Below are positions 46,401 through 58,400 of a stretch of 64,000 bases of DNA, piece by piece. Under the pieces are notes generated by a model. That model worked only from the letters and a program-made list of their open reading frames with translations, was not told where the DNA came from and searched no databases. A program made the translations under genes and the position numbers. Source of the DNA: Cymbomonas tetramitiformis (taxonomy: Eukaryota > Chlorophyta > Pyramimonadophyceae > Pyramimonadales > Pyramimonadaceae); assembly GCA_001247695.2 (NCBI GenBank), contig LGRX02035173.1, forward strand, positions 1 to 64,000, written 5' to 3'. The stretch's first letter is position 1; each line of letters opens with the position of its first letter.

Positions 46401-49400
46401 CCTTTGCCCCCCTCCATGGTTAGTTACAGACCAATTCTCTTCCATGCTTTCCCCTTCGGGGTTGTCACTGCGCAGGCAACCAGCACCACCGGCCACCTAG
46501 TGGGGCCACAGTCCTTCCTCAATCCCCTTACCCCGTTCGGTGAGGTGAACACATCTGTGTCTACTGGGATGTACTCAAGGATTACAAACAACCCGGCCTC
46601 AATGGCTGGCACCACAAGCTCTAGCCAGAATGTCTCAGTTGGCCAGAAGGACAGCACAAACACTGCAGAGGTTGTGTTGGGCGCTGCTCGCTTCTCCCTG
46701 AGGAAATGAGTCAGAATTTCCCACAGCAAGGAGAAGGGTGGGTTGCAGTACACATTCAGCCCCCTCCACTGTTTCATCAAACAAGAGTCCTCCTTGGACC
46801 ACCAAAGGAAACACCGGGAGTTCCCTCCCACTTCATCACAGCATGCATCCACTGCAAAGGGCCCGAGCGGCCTAATCTTGTCCCACAACCAGTCTTTCAC
46901 CATCCAGTCATCCAGGTCCCTCGGGGCCTCTCTCCTCGACCACCCCTTCAGCAGGTCCTGAAACCTTCCCATCTGACTCCTACTCAGAGCGTCGGCCAAG
47001 TCACTGGCCTTTGTGGAAATCCTTTTCATTACCAGCCTCACATCATGTCTGATAGTCAGCAACAAAATTTCCTTCAGCAAAGGAATGAATGTTGCCTTCC
47101 CCCACAGGTTCCTTGTCATTAATCTGGCTGCTTCATTGTCACTCCAAATGACAACCTTACACCCTCTCAACAGGTGCCCCCACTTCCTCAGGGCCCAGAA
47201 AATTACAAACAGCTCCAAATAGTTGATGTGGCTCGAAGCCACATCTCTGAATGGGCTAAAAGGCTGAACCTTCCATTGCCTCACCTCCTCCCACTTCACT
47301 GCAAACCATCTTCCCCCGAAGAAACCACCCATTCCTCCGTCCACTGCCTCTTCCCCGGCAGCATCCACTGCAAAGAAATCTCTCACCACCGGCCTTCGGT
47401 TCAGTACCACAGCCTGACCGTTGTACTCTTCCAAAATTTTGGCCAACCACATCAAGTCCCGACTGAGGTCCCTCGGTACCGAGTCATAGAACCTCCTCAT
47501 CTTACCAGCTCTCCCGATAAAGTCATACCCGGACCTCAGAAACATCTTGGCCCCGTACACTACCCGTGCACAAAACATCAACTGGCCCACCAATCTCTGC
47601 ACTTCCTTTACTCTCACTGTCTTCAGCACTGCCATCTCCCTACAGGCTGAGGCCACCTTCTGGACCCGACTCTCCTCAACACTCATCGTCACAATCCCCA
47701 GTCCTGAGTAGTTGGACTGCAGTCTAATTCCTAAGAAGACCAAATCCTGTCTAGGTGACTCCACCTTCTCCGGGGCCACCTCAAATCCCAAATACTCAAC
47801 AAGCTCCAGCAGCATCTCAAAACCCCGCTGACAATCCTCTTCCGAGTCAGCCACCAAAATAAAATCATCTAAGTACACCACAATCCCCGGGAAACCTCTC
47901 TGCTGCATCATCAATTTCACCAGTTGAGTTATGTCGTGAAAGAGCCCCGGAGCAGCTTTAACCCCGAACGGGAACCTTGTGTCAATCCTCAGCACCCCTC
48001 CGAACTCGCTCGCCAGGAACCTCCACAGTGGCGCAGCAATCCCAACGAATCTGTACGCACTCTTCAAGTCAATCTTGGCCATATAACTGTATGGCTGCAA
48101 CAGACCAAAGGCTTCCTCCACAGACTGGAACCTTCTCTTGTCAATCTCACAGTTGTCATTCACTGACAGTCCTACAGGTCTAGACAGGTCGTGCACAATC
48201 CTCTCTTTCACCTTTCCATCCACAACTCTTAGTACAATTCCAAGAGCAGACACACCGGGCACACTTTCAACATCTGTGCGCACCATCCTTCCCGCTGCCT
48301 CTTCCTCTTGCAGCTTCATCTCGACCTTCTCCTCGTGCTCCGGTGGCACATAATTCTCCACCTGGAAGAAATCCTCTGGCTCAGCCTGCTGCCACGAGAA
48401 GCCCATGGCAATCCCCCGAACCACCGCATCCGCGCCCGGCAACCCCCAGGCTGCCTGCGCCCATGTGTCCGCCCGCGGCGTAAGTGGCGACACCACCGCG
48501 CCCACCGCCTCCACATCTTGCAGGTACTGGCGGTGGTCTGCCTCTGGCACGCCCTATGACGCCAGCGACACTCCCACCGCGGTGAACAACGCCAAAAACT
48601 TCGCTGTCCAAGTCCTCTCCGGCTTACGCGCCTTCCCCCGCGCTGCCTCACCTTTCCTTCCTGCCGGTTCCCGCAGTACAGGCGAAACCGGCTCCTGTAC
48701 CTCCTCCAATTCCTCCTCCTCCACGGCTAGTCGTTTGTCGCATTCCGAAGACCCGTGCGCTGCCGACTTACACTTGCGGCACGGGTGGATAAATCCACAG
48801 TCCTTTCCTTTCTTACACCCCCGCGCGCGAGTTGAAAGAAATCACAGACAGCGTCCTTCCGGTCACCTTTACCTTTCGAACCTTTGTCCCGGTTGTCCCG
48901 AGCACTCTTCCCTCGGCTGCCTTTGTCGTCAAGTAGACGCCGGCTCGCCTCACCCAGAGTCTCCAGAAACGAGTACTGGAACCGGAAACCCAACTGTATG
49001 GGGTCCCACGACTTCACTCTCCCCGCAATCATGTCATCCCGAACCTGAGTGTCAAAGTCATACAGGTCTGCCCACGCATACCTGTTGTCAAGGCTCACGA
49101 TCCAGGAAATATAGTTCAGAAAGTGCTCCCGTTCAGACTCAGGCTCAATCTTTTCAACCATTTTCATGTTCTGCGCTAAGAACTGGTCTTTAGGCAGACG
49201 CGGAACTGCCACAGACTTCATCTCTCCTGATACTGGGTCAGCAATAATCTGCTTCCTCAGTTTCGCGCAAGGCATCTCCCGCAGAGCGAGGAAAGAGTTT
49301 TCACCTCTTCCAGTTGCGGGCGTATAGCCCGTCACCTTCTGCATCAAGAACGCGTCCATCCGTCGCTTCAGTTCCTCGTCCCGCGCAAGATCATCCGGTG

Positions 49401-52400
49401 AGATACCTGCACCTCCCTTACCTTTCTTGGTCCTGTCCGCTGTCGCAACCTCTTCCCCCTCTTCAAACACAGCACCATCTGCCTCCTCCTCCTCTTCATT
49501 CTCATCGTCGTCCTCCCGCGCCCGCTTGTCGCTGGTACGGTTCTCTGACGCCGACTGCTGCGGCACCTCCGGGAGCTTAAAGCCCATCTGCGCGACCAGC
49601 ACCTCCACGCACTGCTCCGCTGCCTCCACCAGCGCTGCCACGAAAGCCGGTCTCTCTCTCCCCGGAGGCTTCAGAATCGCCTTCTCCGTCACCTTTCCTC
49701 TTGCGTCCCGCACCGCGGGCGTAAAGGCGCCGAGCGCCACCGCATACTCCAGCATCTCCCCCGCACTCTCCACGTCTGCTGTTTCAAAGAAACGAACGCA
49801 TCGATCCAACGCTGGCGCTACCGCGTCACACTTCTTTTCCACTCCACCGCTCATCGCTAGCATACGCGTCACCAGTCTCAGGTCCCCGTACACCGTCTTA
49901 ATCTCCGCCTCCGATCCGCTGTTTACTGCGTTCATTACTGCTGCCATTGCTTTCAAAATTCTACGAGAACTTGTTTGAATTTTTAAACTTTTTGAATTGG
50001 TAGACTCGGAGCCCGAAGTTCTCGCAGAATGAAGTGAAGTGAACTGTCGCAGCTTATTTCAAAAGCTCCGAAAGTCTCTTCATCTTCACGGGCTCCGCCC
50101 AAGCGACACAAGCCTTGCAAAGTGCACATCTGTGTTGCATGCTCCGCATGAACACAGATCTCGCTCAACCAATCAGAAAGCACCTCTGTGTTCCGGCTGT
50201 GCCCGAACACAGATCTGACCCGACTGTCACGGTTCCCCCGTGACACCGTAGCCAATCAAACCACAGAGAAGTCGACCTCGCGGATTCCTCGGCTCTGCCT
50301 TGAGAAATGCTCGGGAAAAATCCGCAAAAAATTCACATGTCCTCGTCGAGCCTCGGGCTCATTTTTTGCAAGCAGAAATTTCTCCCCCGTACTTGCAAAA
50401 TAATTGAGAAATAAATTTCTCAATTATTTACACGTGCGGTGCCGTCCCGTGCGGCCCTGTCAGCTCTCAGAATGCCCGCTATTCCTTCGTGGTTGTGGCT
50501 GACTGTGGATGGTGGCTTCGCGCCATGTGGCGCGGCAGATGCGTGACAGCCAGTTCTGCAACAATACCGCCCTCGGCGAGGGTGCGGTGTTCTACCTATA
50601 CGAGAGCCTGACCGAGAGCCGCCCAGCTGCGGCGGCGCAGCTGGCTGAGCTGCAGTACGAGCGGAACTTTGCCCAGGGGGGAGGCTCCGTCATCTTCTGG
50701 GACCCGATGAATCTGACAGTGTCGCCGCAGCCCCCGGCTTGCCTCAACTGCACGGAGGACGTGGCGGCCGCAGGCAACAGCGCGGGGTATGACTCACCCT
50801 CGGGCTGGGCCTCCCGGAGCACCGGGCTGCGAGTGGCGGAGACCCAGGCGGAGGAGGCGGGGGGGTATGACCTCGCGCACGGCATTGAGGTGAAGGTGAT
50901 CGACGCAAACGGGGAGGTTGTGACAAACGCTGACATGACGCTGAAGTTGTTGAACAGCGCTGGGTCGCCGTGCACGTTCACCGGTGATGGTTTCCAGCAG
51001 CAGGTTGTCAACGGCAGCGCCGTGTTCCGCCACGACCTGCAGCTGGTGGGTGCGCCAGGGGACACCTGCCTCCTGCATGTCACCACTGAGCTCGGCGTGG
51101 AGGGGGAGGTGAGCTCCAGCCACACCGCGGTACCACTGCGCTACTGCATGCCGGGAGAGTACCCTGTGGACGGGTACTCGTCCGGTTCCCAGAAGTGCGT
51201 GCCCTGCGCAGCAAACCACATTAGCTTCTCCAACGACACCGCCTGCATGAAGTGCACCGAAGGCATCACCTGCCCCGGGGGTGACGCATACGTGGTGTGC
51301 CCGGGGCACTGGCTTGCGCCCAACGCGCGGCACTGCCATCGACACGAGGACCCCACGCAGTGCTTCCTGGACCGCCTGTACGAGTGCGGGGTGAAGGACG
51401 CCTGCCGCTCTGTGGAGCGGGAGGATGACGCCGTTGCCGGTGATGACCGCGCGGATGATCACGAGTGCGCGCTGGGAGGGCGCAACAATGCTCGGATGGG
51501 CAGCGGCATTGCCAGCGTGGCGGGGCTGGCGCTGTGCGACTCCGACGCGTACTATGAGGGGGTCATGTGCGGCGGCATGACACAGGTGGGAAGGGAGAGA
51601 GTCCCTTGCCTGTGTTGCCGCAAGCTGTCAGTTGGGCTGCAGTGTGGCGCACCGCCGTGACCCGGTGTAATACTGCACGCCGTCAAGAAGTTGGTTGTAG
51701 CCGGCTGTTTTGCTCGCTGTGTGCATTTCGCATTTACTCTTGCCAAAACCCTCTCCACCTGGCGCAGACACGTCCGCTGCTCCAGCTCTGCGGCACTGGC
51801 TCTGACAAACTATAGTAGAAAAGTTCCAACATATTCCCTAACATAATTTCCTCCGCAGGCTGACAAACGTATGATTCACGTAGTTTGTGTGGTTGCTCAC
51901 TCCGCAGGTGATTTGCGCTGCGGATCACTACCCAAGCGCCCTGAAGGACCGCTGCCACCAGTGTCCCTCTCGGGGCGCCATCCTGTCGCAGGTGGTGCTG
52001 GTGACGGCCGCGTTGGGCGCTGTAGGGGTCTTGATACTCACGCTCTGCCTCAGGGTGAGCCGCACGAAGCCCATGCGCGAGTTGCAGAAGGATATCGTCG
52101 AGGACTTGCGAAGCGGCGGGGCGAATGCAACCAGCAATCAGCTGGTGGATGCGAGGAACGCCCTCAACCTGGTCGTTGGGTACGCGCAGGTGATGGGCCA
52201 GCTAACCAACATCTACGACACGGAGATCGTGCCCCCGTTTATCAGGCAGTTTGTGGTGCCGTTCAGCCTGGTGAACCTGGACCTCGACATGATGCTCAAC
52301 ATGCGCTGCTTCTCCCACTACTTTGCACCATTCCTTGGGAGCTCCTCCTTCTGGTTCGCCTTCTGGCAGTCGGTGGTCACGCCCACGCTGCTGTGCGCGC

Positions 52401-55400
52401 TCTTCGCAATGGTGTACCTCTACCTGGCGCGCCTCTGTGCTCTCCAGCAGCGGCTGGCCGCGGGGGAGGCGCCCTCCGACATGCAGGCAAAGGTCCGCCC
52501 GCGCGCTGCCCATCTTTCTTTCTCACTTCACTTCAGTGTGGCACAGACGCGTAGGTCTTCCATGCCTCCTTGGCTGGGCCCGAGCTCCCCCTGCTCACAA
52601 CGCCGTGTTAGTATCTGGCCGCTGAGACTACTTTGCACTTCAGAAGTGCCCCCCCCGCTGCCACTTCTGGAGACATTTGTTACGAGGAGGTTGAGGGCGC
52701 GAGGCGAAGGGAGGGGAGAGTGGCAGGAGCTTCAAGCCATCGAGCTGCAGTGGCACCGGGAAATGAAGGCGGCTTGCGCAGGCGCGGCCATCTTCCTCTG
52801 CGTCTTCGTGCACCCGGGCATCTCCACCCTCATGCTGCAACTGTTCAACTGCGAAAGCGTGGACTTCGATGCCGAGGATCTGCACACTCAAATGTGGTGC
52901 GTGCCCCCTGGCGCGCCCTGCCCCGAGGACCGGCCGCACCCATGTTTTGCTAGTTGCCACGTGTCGACGTGTGGGTATTCCCCTGCGGTAAAAATTAATA
53001 ACGTTTTGATCGCCCACAGAGTAGGATAACCTAGATCTAATAATCTGAGATACAGTTTATCTAACAAGCAGATTGCACAGTGAACAACTTATCACAACGA
53101 TATCGTTTAGTAAATAGGGAATGACGGCTGTTTACACAACAGCCACCTTTATTGTTCTGAGTTCCCGCCAGATACTCTCTTGGGCGATACGAGTACATAA
53201 TCAGTCACTACAGTCGACACAATAATACTGTCGACTGTGGACTCTCAGTCACACTATCCATGACCACGCCCGACAGACTCTGTCGTGGTTGTGGAATACA
53301 TTTGTGTGTACTGTTAGTACTTGTTATCCATGACATAAGTTTTGATGACAGAATGACAGATGACTACAGGTCAGGTTTTCCTACTCCTCCGTGCTTCTAG
53401 AGCGGAAGAAGCGAAGCACGATTGCTTGAAGCACCAGAAACCTGTCAGTCGGCATTGATTTGGTAAAGAAGTCAGCTAGATTCTCTGCTGACGGCACTTT
53501 GGCTATCAGGATACGACCCATTTCAGCCAGTTTTGCCACATAGCGGTCCCGTACTGCGATGTGTCGAGTTGCAGTGTTGTTCAGAGCGCTCTCTGCTTGA
53601 ATGACTGATGCATGATTATCTCCGTGCAGAACCACCGGGAGTTTCACCGGAGCAAACTCCGACAGCAGATTCACCACGTGCTCGATGTCTCGAGCCGTCT
53701 CTGAGAGCGCCACCAGCTCGCCGTCTGCAGTGCTCACAGCAACAGTCTTCTGCAACTTCGATGAGTACATGACAGTGCTTCCATTGAGGCGTACCAGCGA
53801 GCCCGTCACAGACCGGCGCGTCACCTTGTCTGCTGCATGGTCTGCGTCCGAGTAAGCTGAGACTACAAGTTCAGCAGTGTGAGATGCCGGTGAACTACAT
53901 TGAAGAGTAAGACAGTCGTCAACAGTGCCCTTCAAGTATCGGAGTATACGCAGAAGGTGCTGCCAGTGTGTCGCATTAAAGCAGTGCATAAAGCGCGCCA
54001 TATAGCACACTGCTGTCAGGATGTCCGGTCGCGTGCAGCGCGCCAGCCACATAAGCTCCATGGCCAAATTCGCATAAGGATAGGTAGCCGCAGTTTCCTG
54101 CGGGTCTGCAGGCATCAGCAAAAGCTTAGGCTCCATAGGAGACAAAGCAGGATTGCAGTCGGTCATACCATACCTCTCGAGGATGCGGTGAATAAGGCCT
54201 TGCTGGCTCATACGGCATTCTCTCACCAGACCTGCGTCACGGAAGGTCATTCGCATACCCAGAATATCGGTCAGCACACCTTCGTCCACGCTGGGATAGG
54301 TACTGTTGAAGGATGTAAAGAAATTGGTCTTCCACGTTTCACTGGATGTCAGTATAAGGAAGTTATCAACGTGGATGTAGATAAAGACGATGAGCTCGTT
54401 TGGTCGAAAAATGTAGAACAAGCACGGGTCGATGTTCGAAACGGCCAGCATAGTATCATACTGTAGAAGCCACTGTTTCAACGTGAAGTACCATACTCTG
54501 GGAGCCTATTTGAGCCCGTACACGCTCTTTGCCAGTCTGCCAAAATAAGTCCCACGTATCATACGGTTATCTGGCCACCTGACATAGAGAGGGGCGTTGA
54601 GGTCTAGAATACCGTTGAGAAAGCATGTCACAACGTCCATAGTGAAAGCCAGCAGTCCCAGAATAAGACTCAGTTGGATAAGAATGCGCAGTGTGTTCAG
54701 CTGCGTGCACGGGGAATAAACCTCCTCATAGTTCACACCGTGAGTCTGCTTGTTGCCGAAAACAACCCAGCGACACTTACGCTCAGTGAGAACATTCGCA
54801 GCGTCGAACTTCGCCTTGTAAACAGCCTTCATTCCCAGTGACTTCACACCTGCTGGAAGACTCTTCACTGGCACGATTGCATGTTTTACGTCGATGAGTG
54901 CGCACTCCTCTTTGTAGTTTGATGCCTGCCACTGCACTGCGTCCGGTGCACTCACCAGCTGCGGCCAGTTCTTCGGACAAGTCACTCCATTGGGCAGCCA
55001 CTGCTGCTGCACTGCTGCCAAAGCTACGTGCTGCACCTGGAAACGAATTGAAGTCTCGGCGACGTCGACTGATTTTCCCGTGTGTCCACAATGCCTCAGG
55101 AGAAGCACCTGATAGGGCAGTCGGTGCTCTCCTCGAGCATTGGTGCAGACCACGGCTTCCTCCCATTCTGCTCCTGTCGTTAGTTGCACACTTGCAAACG
55201 CGAACACAGGATAGAAACGGTTGACAGTCTGCTCGCTGAGGATCTTCCTGAGCAGCTCCAGGTTAGTCACGCTCTGCTCGAGGAAGAAACTCACCGGTGC
55301 CCAGAACGTACTCGCGCGCGACTGAAGTTTCACAACACCTGTGAATTCGTCTGAGTCGGGGGGAGCATAGATCGCGATATCAAGAATCAAAGTCGATGAA

Positions 55401-58400
55401 CCAGTGAACTTTTCGAAGTACGGTGCGTCCAGTTGAACACAGTCGAATAGTGACCGTAGTGGTACCACCACCGAAGGATCCCAGCTGAGCACCAGCCTTC
55501 CCACATCGTCGACACGCTCATCGAACCGTACCATACCGCACCGTACGACTTTGTTCCTCGACGTGCAGTAGAGAAGATACGAAGGCGATCGATCGTCGTG
55601 ACCCACGTACAGAAGAGGTGTCGCTCGATCAGCCAGTTTCGTTCGCAGTGACTTATCAATGAAGGCATACGCACGACAACCAAAGATACGAAGAATACTC
55701 AAGTCCACCTTCTGCTGCAGCACGTCCATAGTTGACATCATACCGAGCTCGGCCTTCACCACACGGTTCAGCAAGTACACAGCATGATGGAAAGCCAGCG
55801 GCCACATACCTGCACAGAGACCCCCAGTCAAAAGCATCGCTCTGGCTTTTGCCTGCAGTAGTCGATTGTACGACTCCACTCGTGCATTGTTCTCGTGCAG
55901 ATAAGGTGCTGTCGTACGCTGAAGGATGCCGTGCTGTCTACAGTACTCAGCCGTCTGACCCGCAATGATTGTCGAGTCGTTGTCAGACTGTATAACCAGT
56001 AGGTCGTCCAGATCATACACGAGCTCCTCCACACGTAAGTCTTCTCCCAGAATTGCTCTGCCAGTAGTCCGCACAAGGTCTCGATAAAGATGCAACGCCG
56101 GGAGATACTCCAGTTTGCGTTTCCAGAAATAAATGCACCCAAGTCCAGAGTAGTCGTCCACGTGTATCGTGTATCCACGGAAACCACCCAGCGATATCTC
56201 GAACGGACCACCGTGGTCCGTAAAAGTGAGCTGCCCAAGTCGTGTAGATGCCTGTCTCTTCTTCACCGTCTTTCTCATTGATTTGGGTACACGTCCTCGG
56301 TCCATAGTCTGCGAGGGTCTCGTCACCTTGGAGACCTGACACGACATACACTGCTCAGAGCACTTTGTCACCTCACTGGCACGCAGTTCTTCAGAGCTCA
56401 CACCAAGATTCACACCTTGTGTGTCCATGGCGTCAATATATCTGTCACAGAGGTGTCCCAGTCGTAGATGCACGAGAACTTTGGCGTCAATACGACCCAC
56501 AGTAAACTGGTCAAGGTAAAACACCGTAACTGCCCAGGGTGTTCCTTGTATCCAGACTCGCCCTGGCTCTGACTCCGTCAGTTCTTCTACACGATAGCAC
56601 TGGTCCTTCGATGCTGAGAAAATAACATTGCCCTTCGAGTACGTCTGTAACTCCTCCAGCTTCTTAGTCAGTCCCCACCAGACAGCATGAGGTTTGTGAG
56701 GTAGCACCAGCAAGAACTTGGTACACGCCGGGTCTTTCGCAAAGTCCGTGAAGATTTTCACCAGAAGCCTTCCAATAAAAGTGTCCACGTAGGGCATGTT
56801 CGCATAAAAAGATTGTCCCGCCAGCGTGTGGTCGAAGACTGAGTTCTCCTCCGAGTAGAACTTCGGTAGCTGCGTGTTGTGTTTATCAGCACACATATCC
56901 ACAGTGAAAGGCCCCTTCTCTTCGTTCCAGCGTTGGAAGTCAGTGAACTTCCAGTTGACCACGTCACGGAAGACCTTCTGATGCACTGTAGGACAAGCTG
57001 CTTCAGTATCGACATACTCCGGTAAGATGAAGATTTCTCCGTCTCGTACCAGCCTGTATCGAGACTTCCCGCTCGTGCTCACCAATTCACGATGAACAAG
57101 TTGACCGTACAACCCGTACTTGTCCTCCAAGCACACTGCAGACAGCAGATTAAAAGGTGAGTCTGGCACGTACTGCGCCTCAACACTCAGCACGTCAACT
57201 TTTCCAGTTGCATAGTTCCACAGACTGATGAGCGCCACACCGGCACCCTTCGACTCTGTAACCTCTCCTGCCATTACTTTGAACTGCACAGCCTTCTCGG
57301 CGCATACCGTGCGTCCCTCAAAGAAAGCCAAGTCGTTGAGCACTGTTCTAGTAGCCATTAAGTCATAGTGAAGCACGCGCCGTTGTACGACCTCCACAGT
57401 GCTGGCAACCATAGACGGTTGAGAAACGAGTTCTCGTTGTAGATCAAGAAGATCTTCTTCTGATTGAGACACTCCGTACACCCACGAGTCATGAAGCACG
57501 TCTCCGGTGTACACACCGAGTTGACCACCACAACTCTGCAGTGCCACACAAGCACAGGGAACCTCGCCATGGTCCTCCGCCTCCCAGATTTCTTCGTCCG
57601 TCAATTTCTCAGTTGATGATGACACTGCTGCCGCAGCCTTCTCGATGACCTCACCAGATTTTGACGCAAGCATACGCTTCTTCCGTTTTGCAAGTCGCTC
57701 CCTGCACAGTGACTCCCTTGCAGGGTTGTTCTTGATGAACTCCTGCATTTTCTGAGGATACATAAGCCAGCAGGATTGTGAAGAGTGTCCACCCGTGCAC
57801 ACTGCACATACCAGGTGCTTCTTCTCATTTACTTTCTTCTCCTCCGATTGCCGTCGTCGGTCACTCAGCAGGCTTTTCGCCACCGCTGCTGTATCGGTGT
57901 CTTCTGCGGGAGCAGCATAGTCTTTTAACGGGTTTCTCTCCTGCAGGACATTGACATAGAAGAAGTCACTGCGTTGAAGCAACAGCTCAAAAGTGGGTTT
58001 CAAGCCTCTCGGCCAAGGTCAGCAACCACTGTTGCATACTCTTTGGGCAAAGCCGAAACGGCAAACGCCAGCGCCACCACTTCGATGGTTCTTCTGTCCA
58101 GATTCTCTCCACCATACCGGCAGATAGACGATTGTAGGTCTGCAAAACAACTGAGCTGTTTTACTGGTTCGCTTGTTGAGTTCACAGTGAGCCTCGTCAT
58201 ACGATTCATTGACGCCGCCAGCTGTCCAAATAGTTGAGGCTCTACCCGTGCACGCAGTTTCCGATAAGCTTTGACACCGTCGTTCTCGCAACGACGAACC
58301 AAGTCAAAAGCATCCCCTTCAGTGACTTGTATCAGCACAGCCGATAACACTGCACTCGCAGTTGTAGCTAAGCCCGTCATTGTCACAATACTTGGTGCTC

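Larger units (their letters stand above)
44528..50433 (-). mobile_element. DIRS-order YR retrotransposon with split direct repeats (PAT/Ngaro-like layout)
   Basis: Read on the minus strand: A1 (50433-49985), gag, RT-RNaseH-Dam, tyrosine recombinase, B1 (45329-45161), A2 (45160-44709), B2 (44690-44528). A1/A2 and B1/B2 are near-identical pairs. This A1-ORFs-B1-A2-B2 order is the known split-direct-repeat design of PAT/Ngaro/TOC-like elements that integrate through a circle by a tyrosine recombinase. No target duplication is seen, as expected. It lies in an intron of the Pmp gene. Confidence 0.88.

Noticed and set aside
44500..50450. Target-site duplication of the DIRS element
   Set aside because: No direct repeat flanks 44528 and 50433, as expected for tyrosine-recombinase integration.
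30841..54508. UAG reassigned to glutamine
   Set aside because: Only a handful of in-frame TAG codons, all in mobile-element relics; the long gypsy and DIRS frames contain none, the copia frame and the left-edge methyltransferase gene end at TAG, and TAA/TGA lesions occur too.
57980..58005. Programmed -1 site in the copia gag/pol overlap
   Set aside because: The overlap is only about 20 bases and has no X-XXY-YYZ heptamer; a mutation is as likely.
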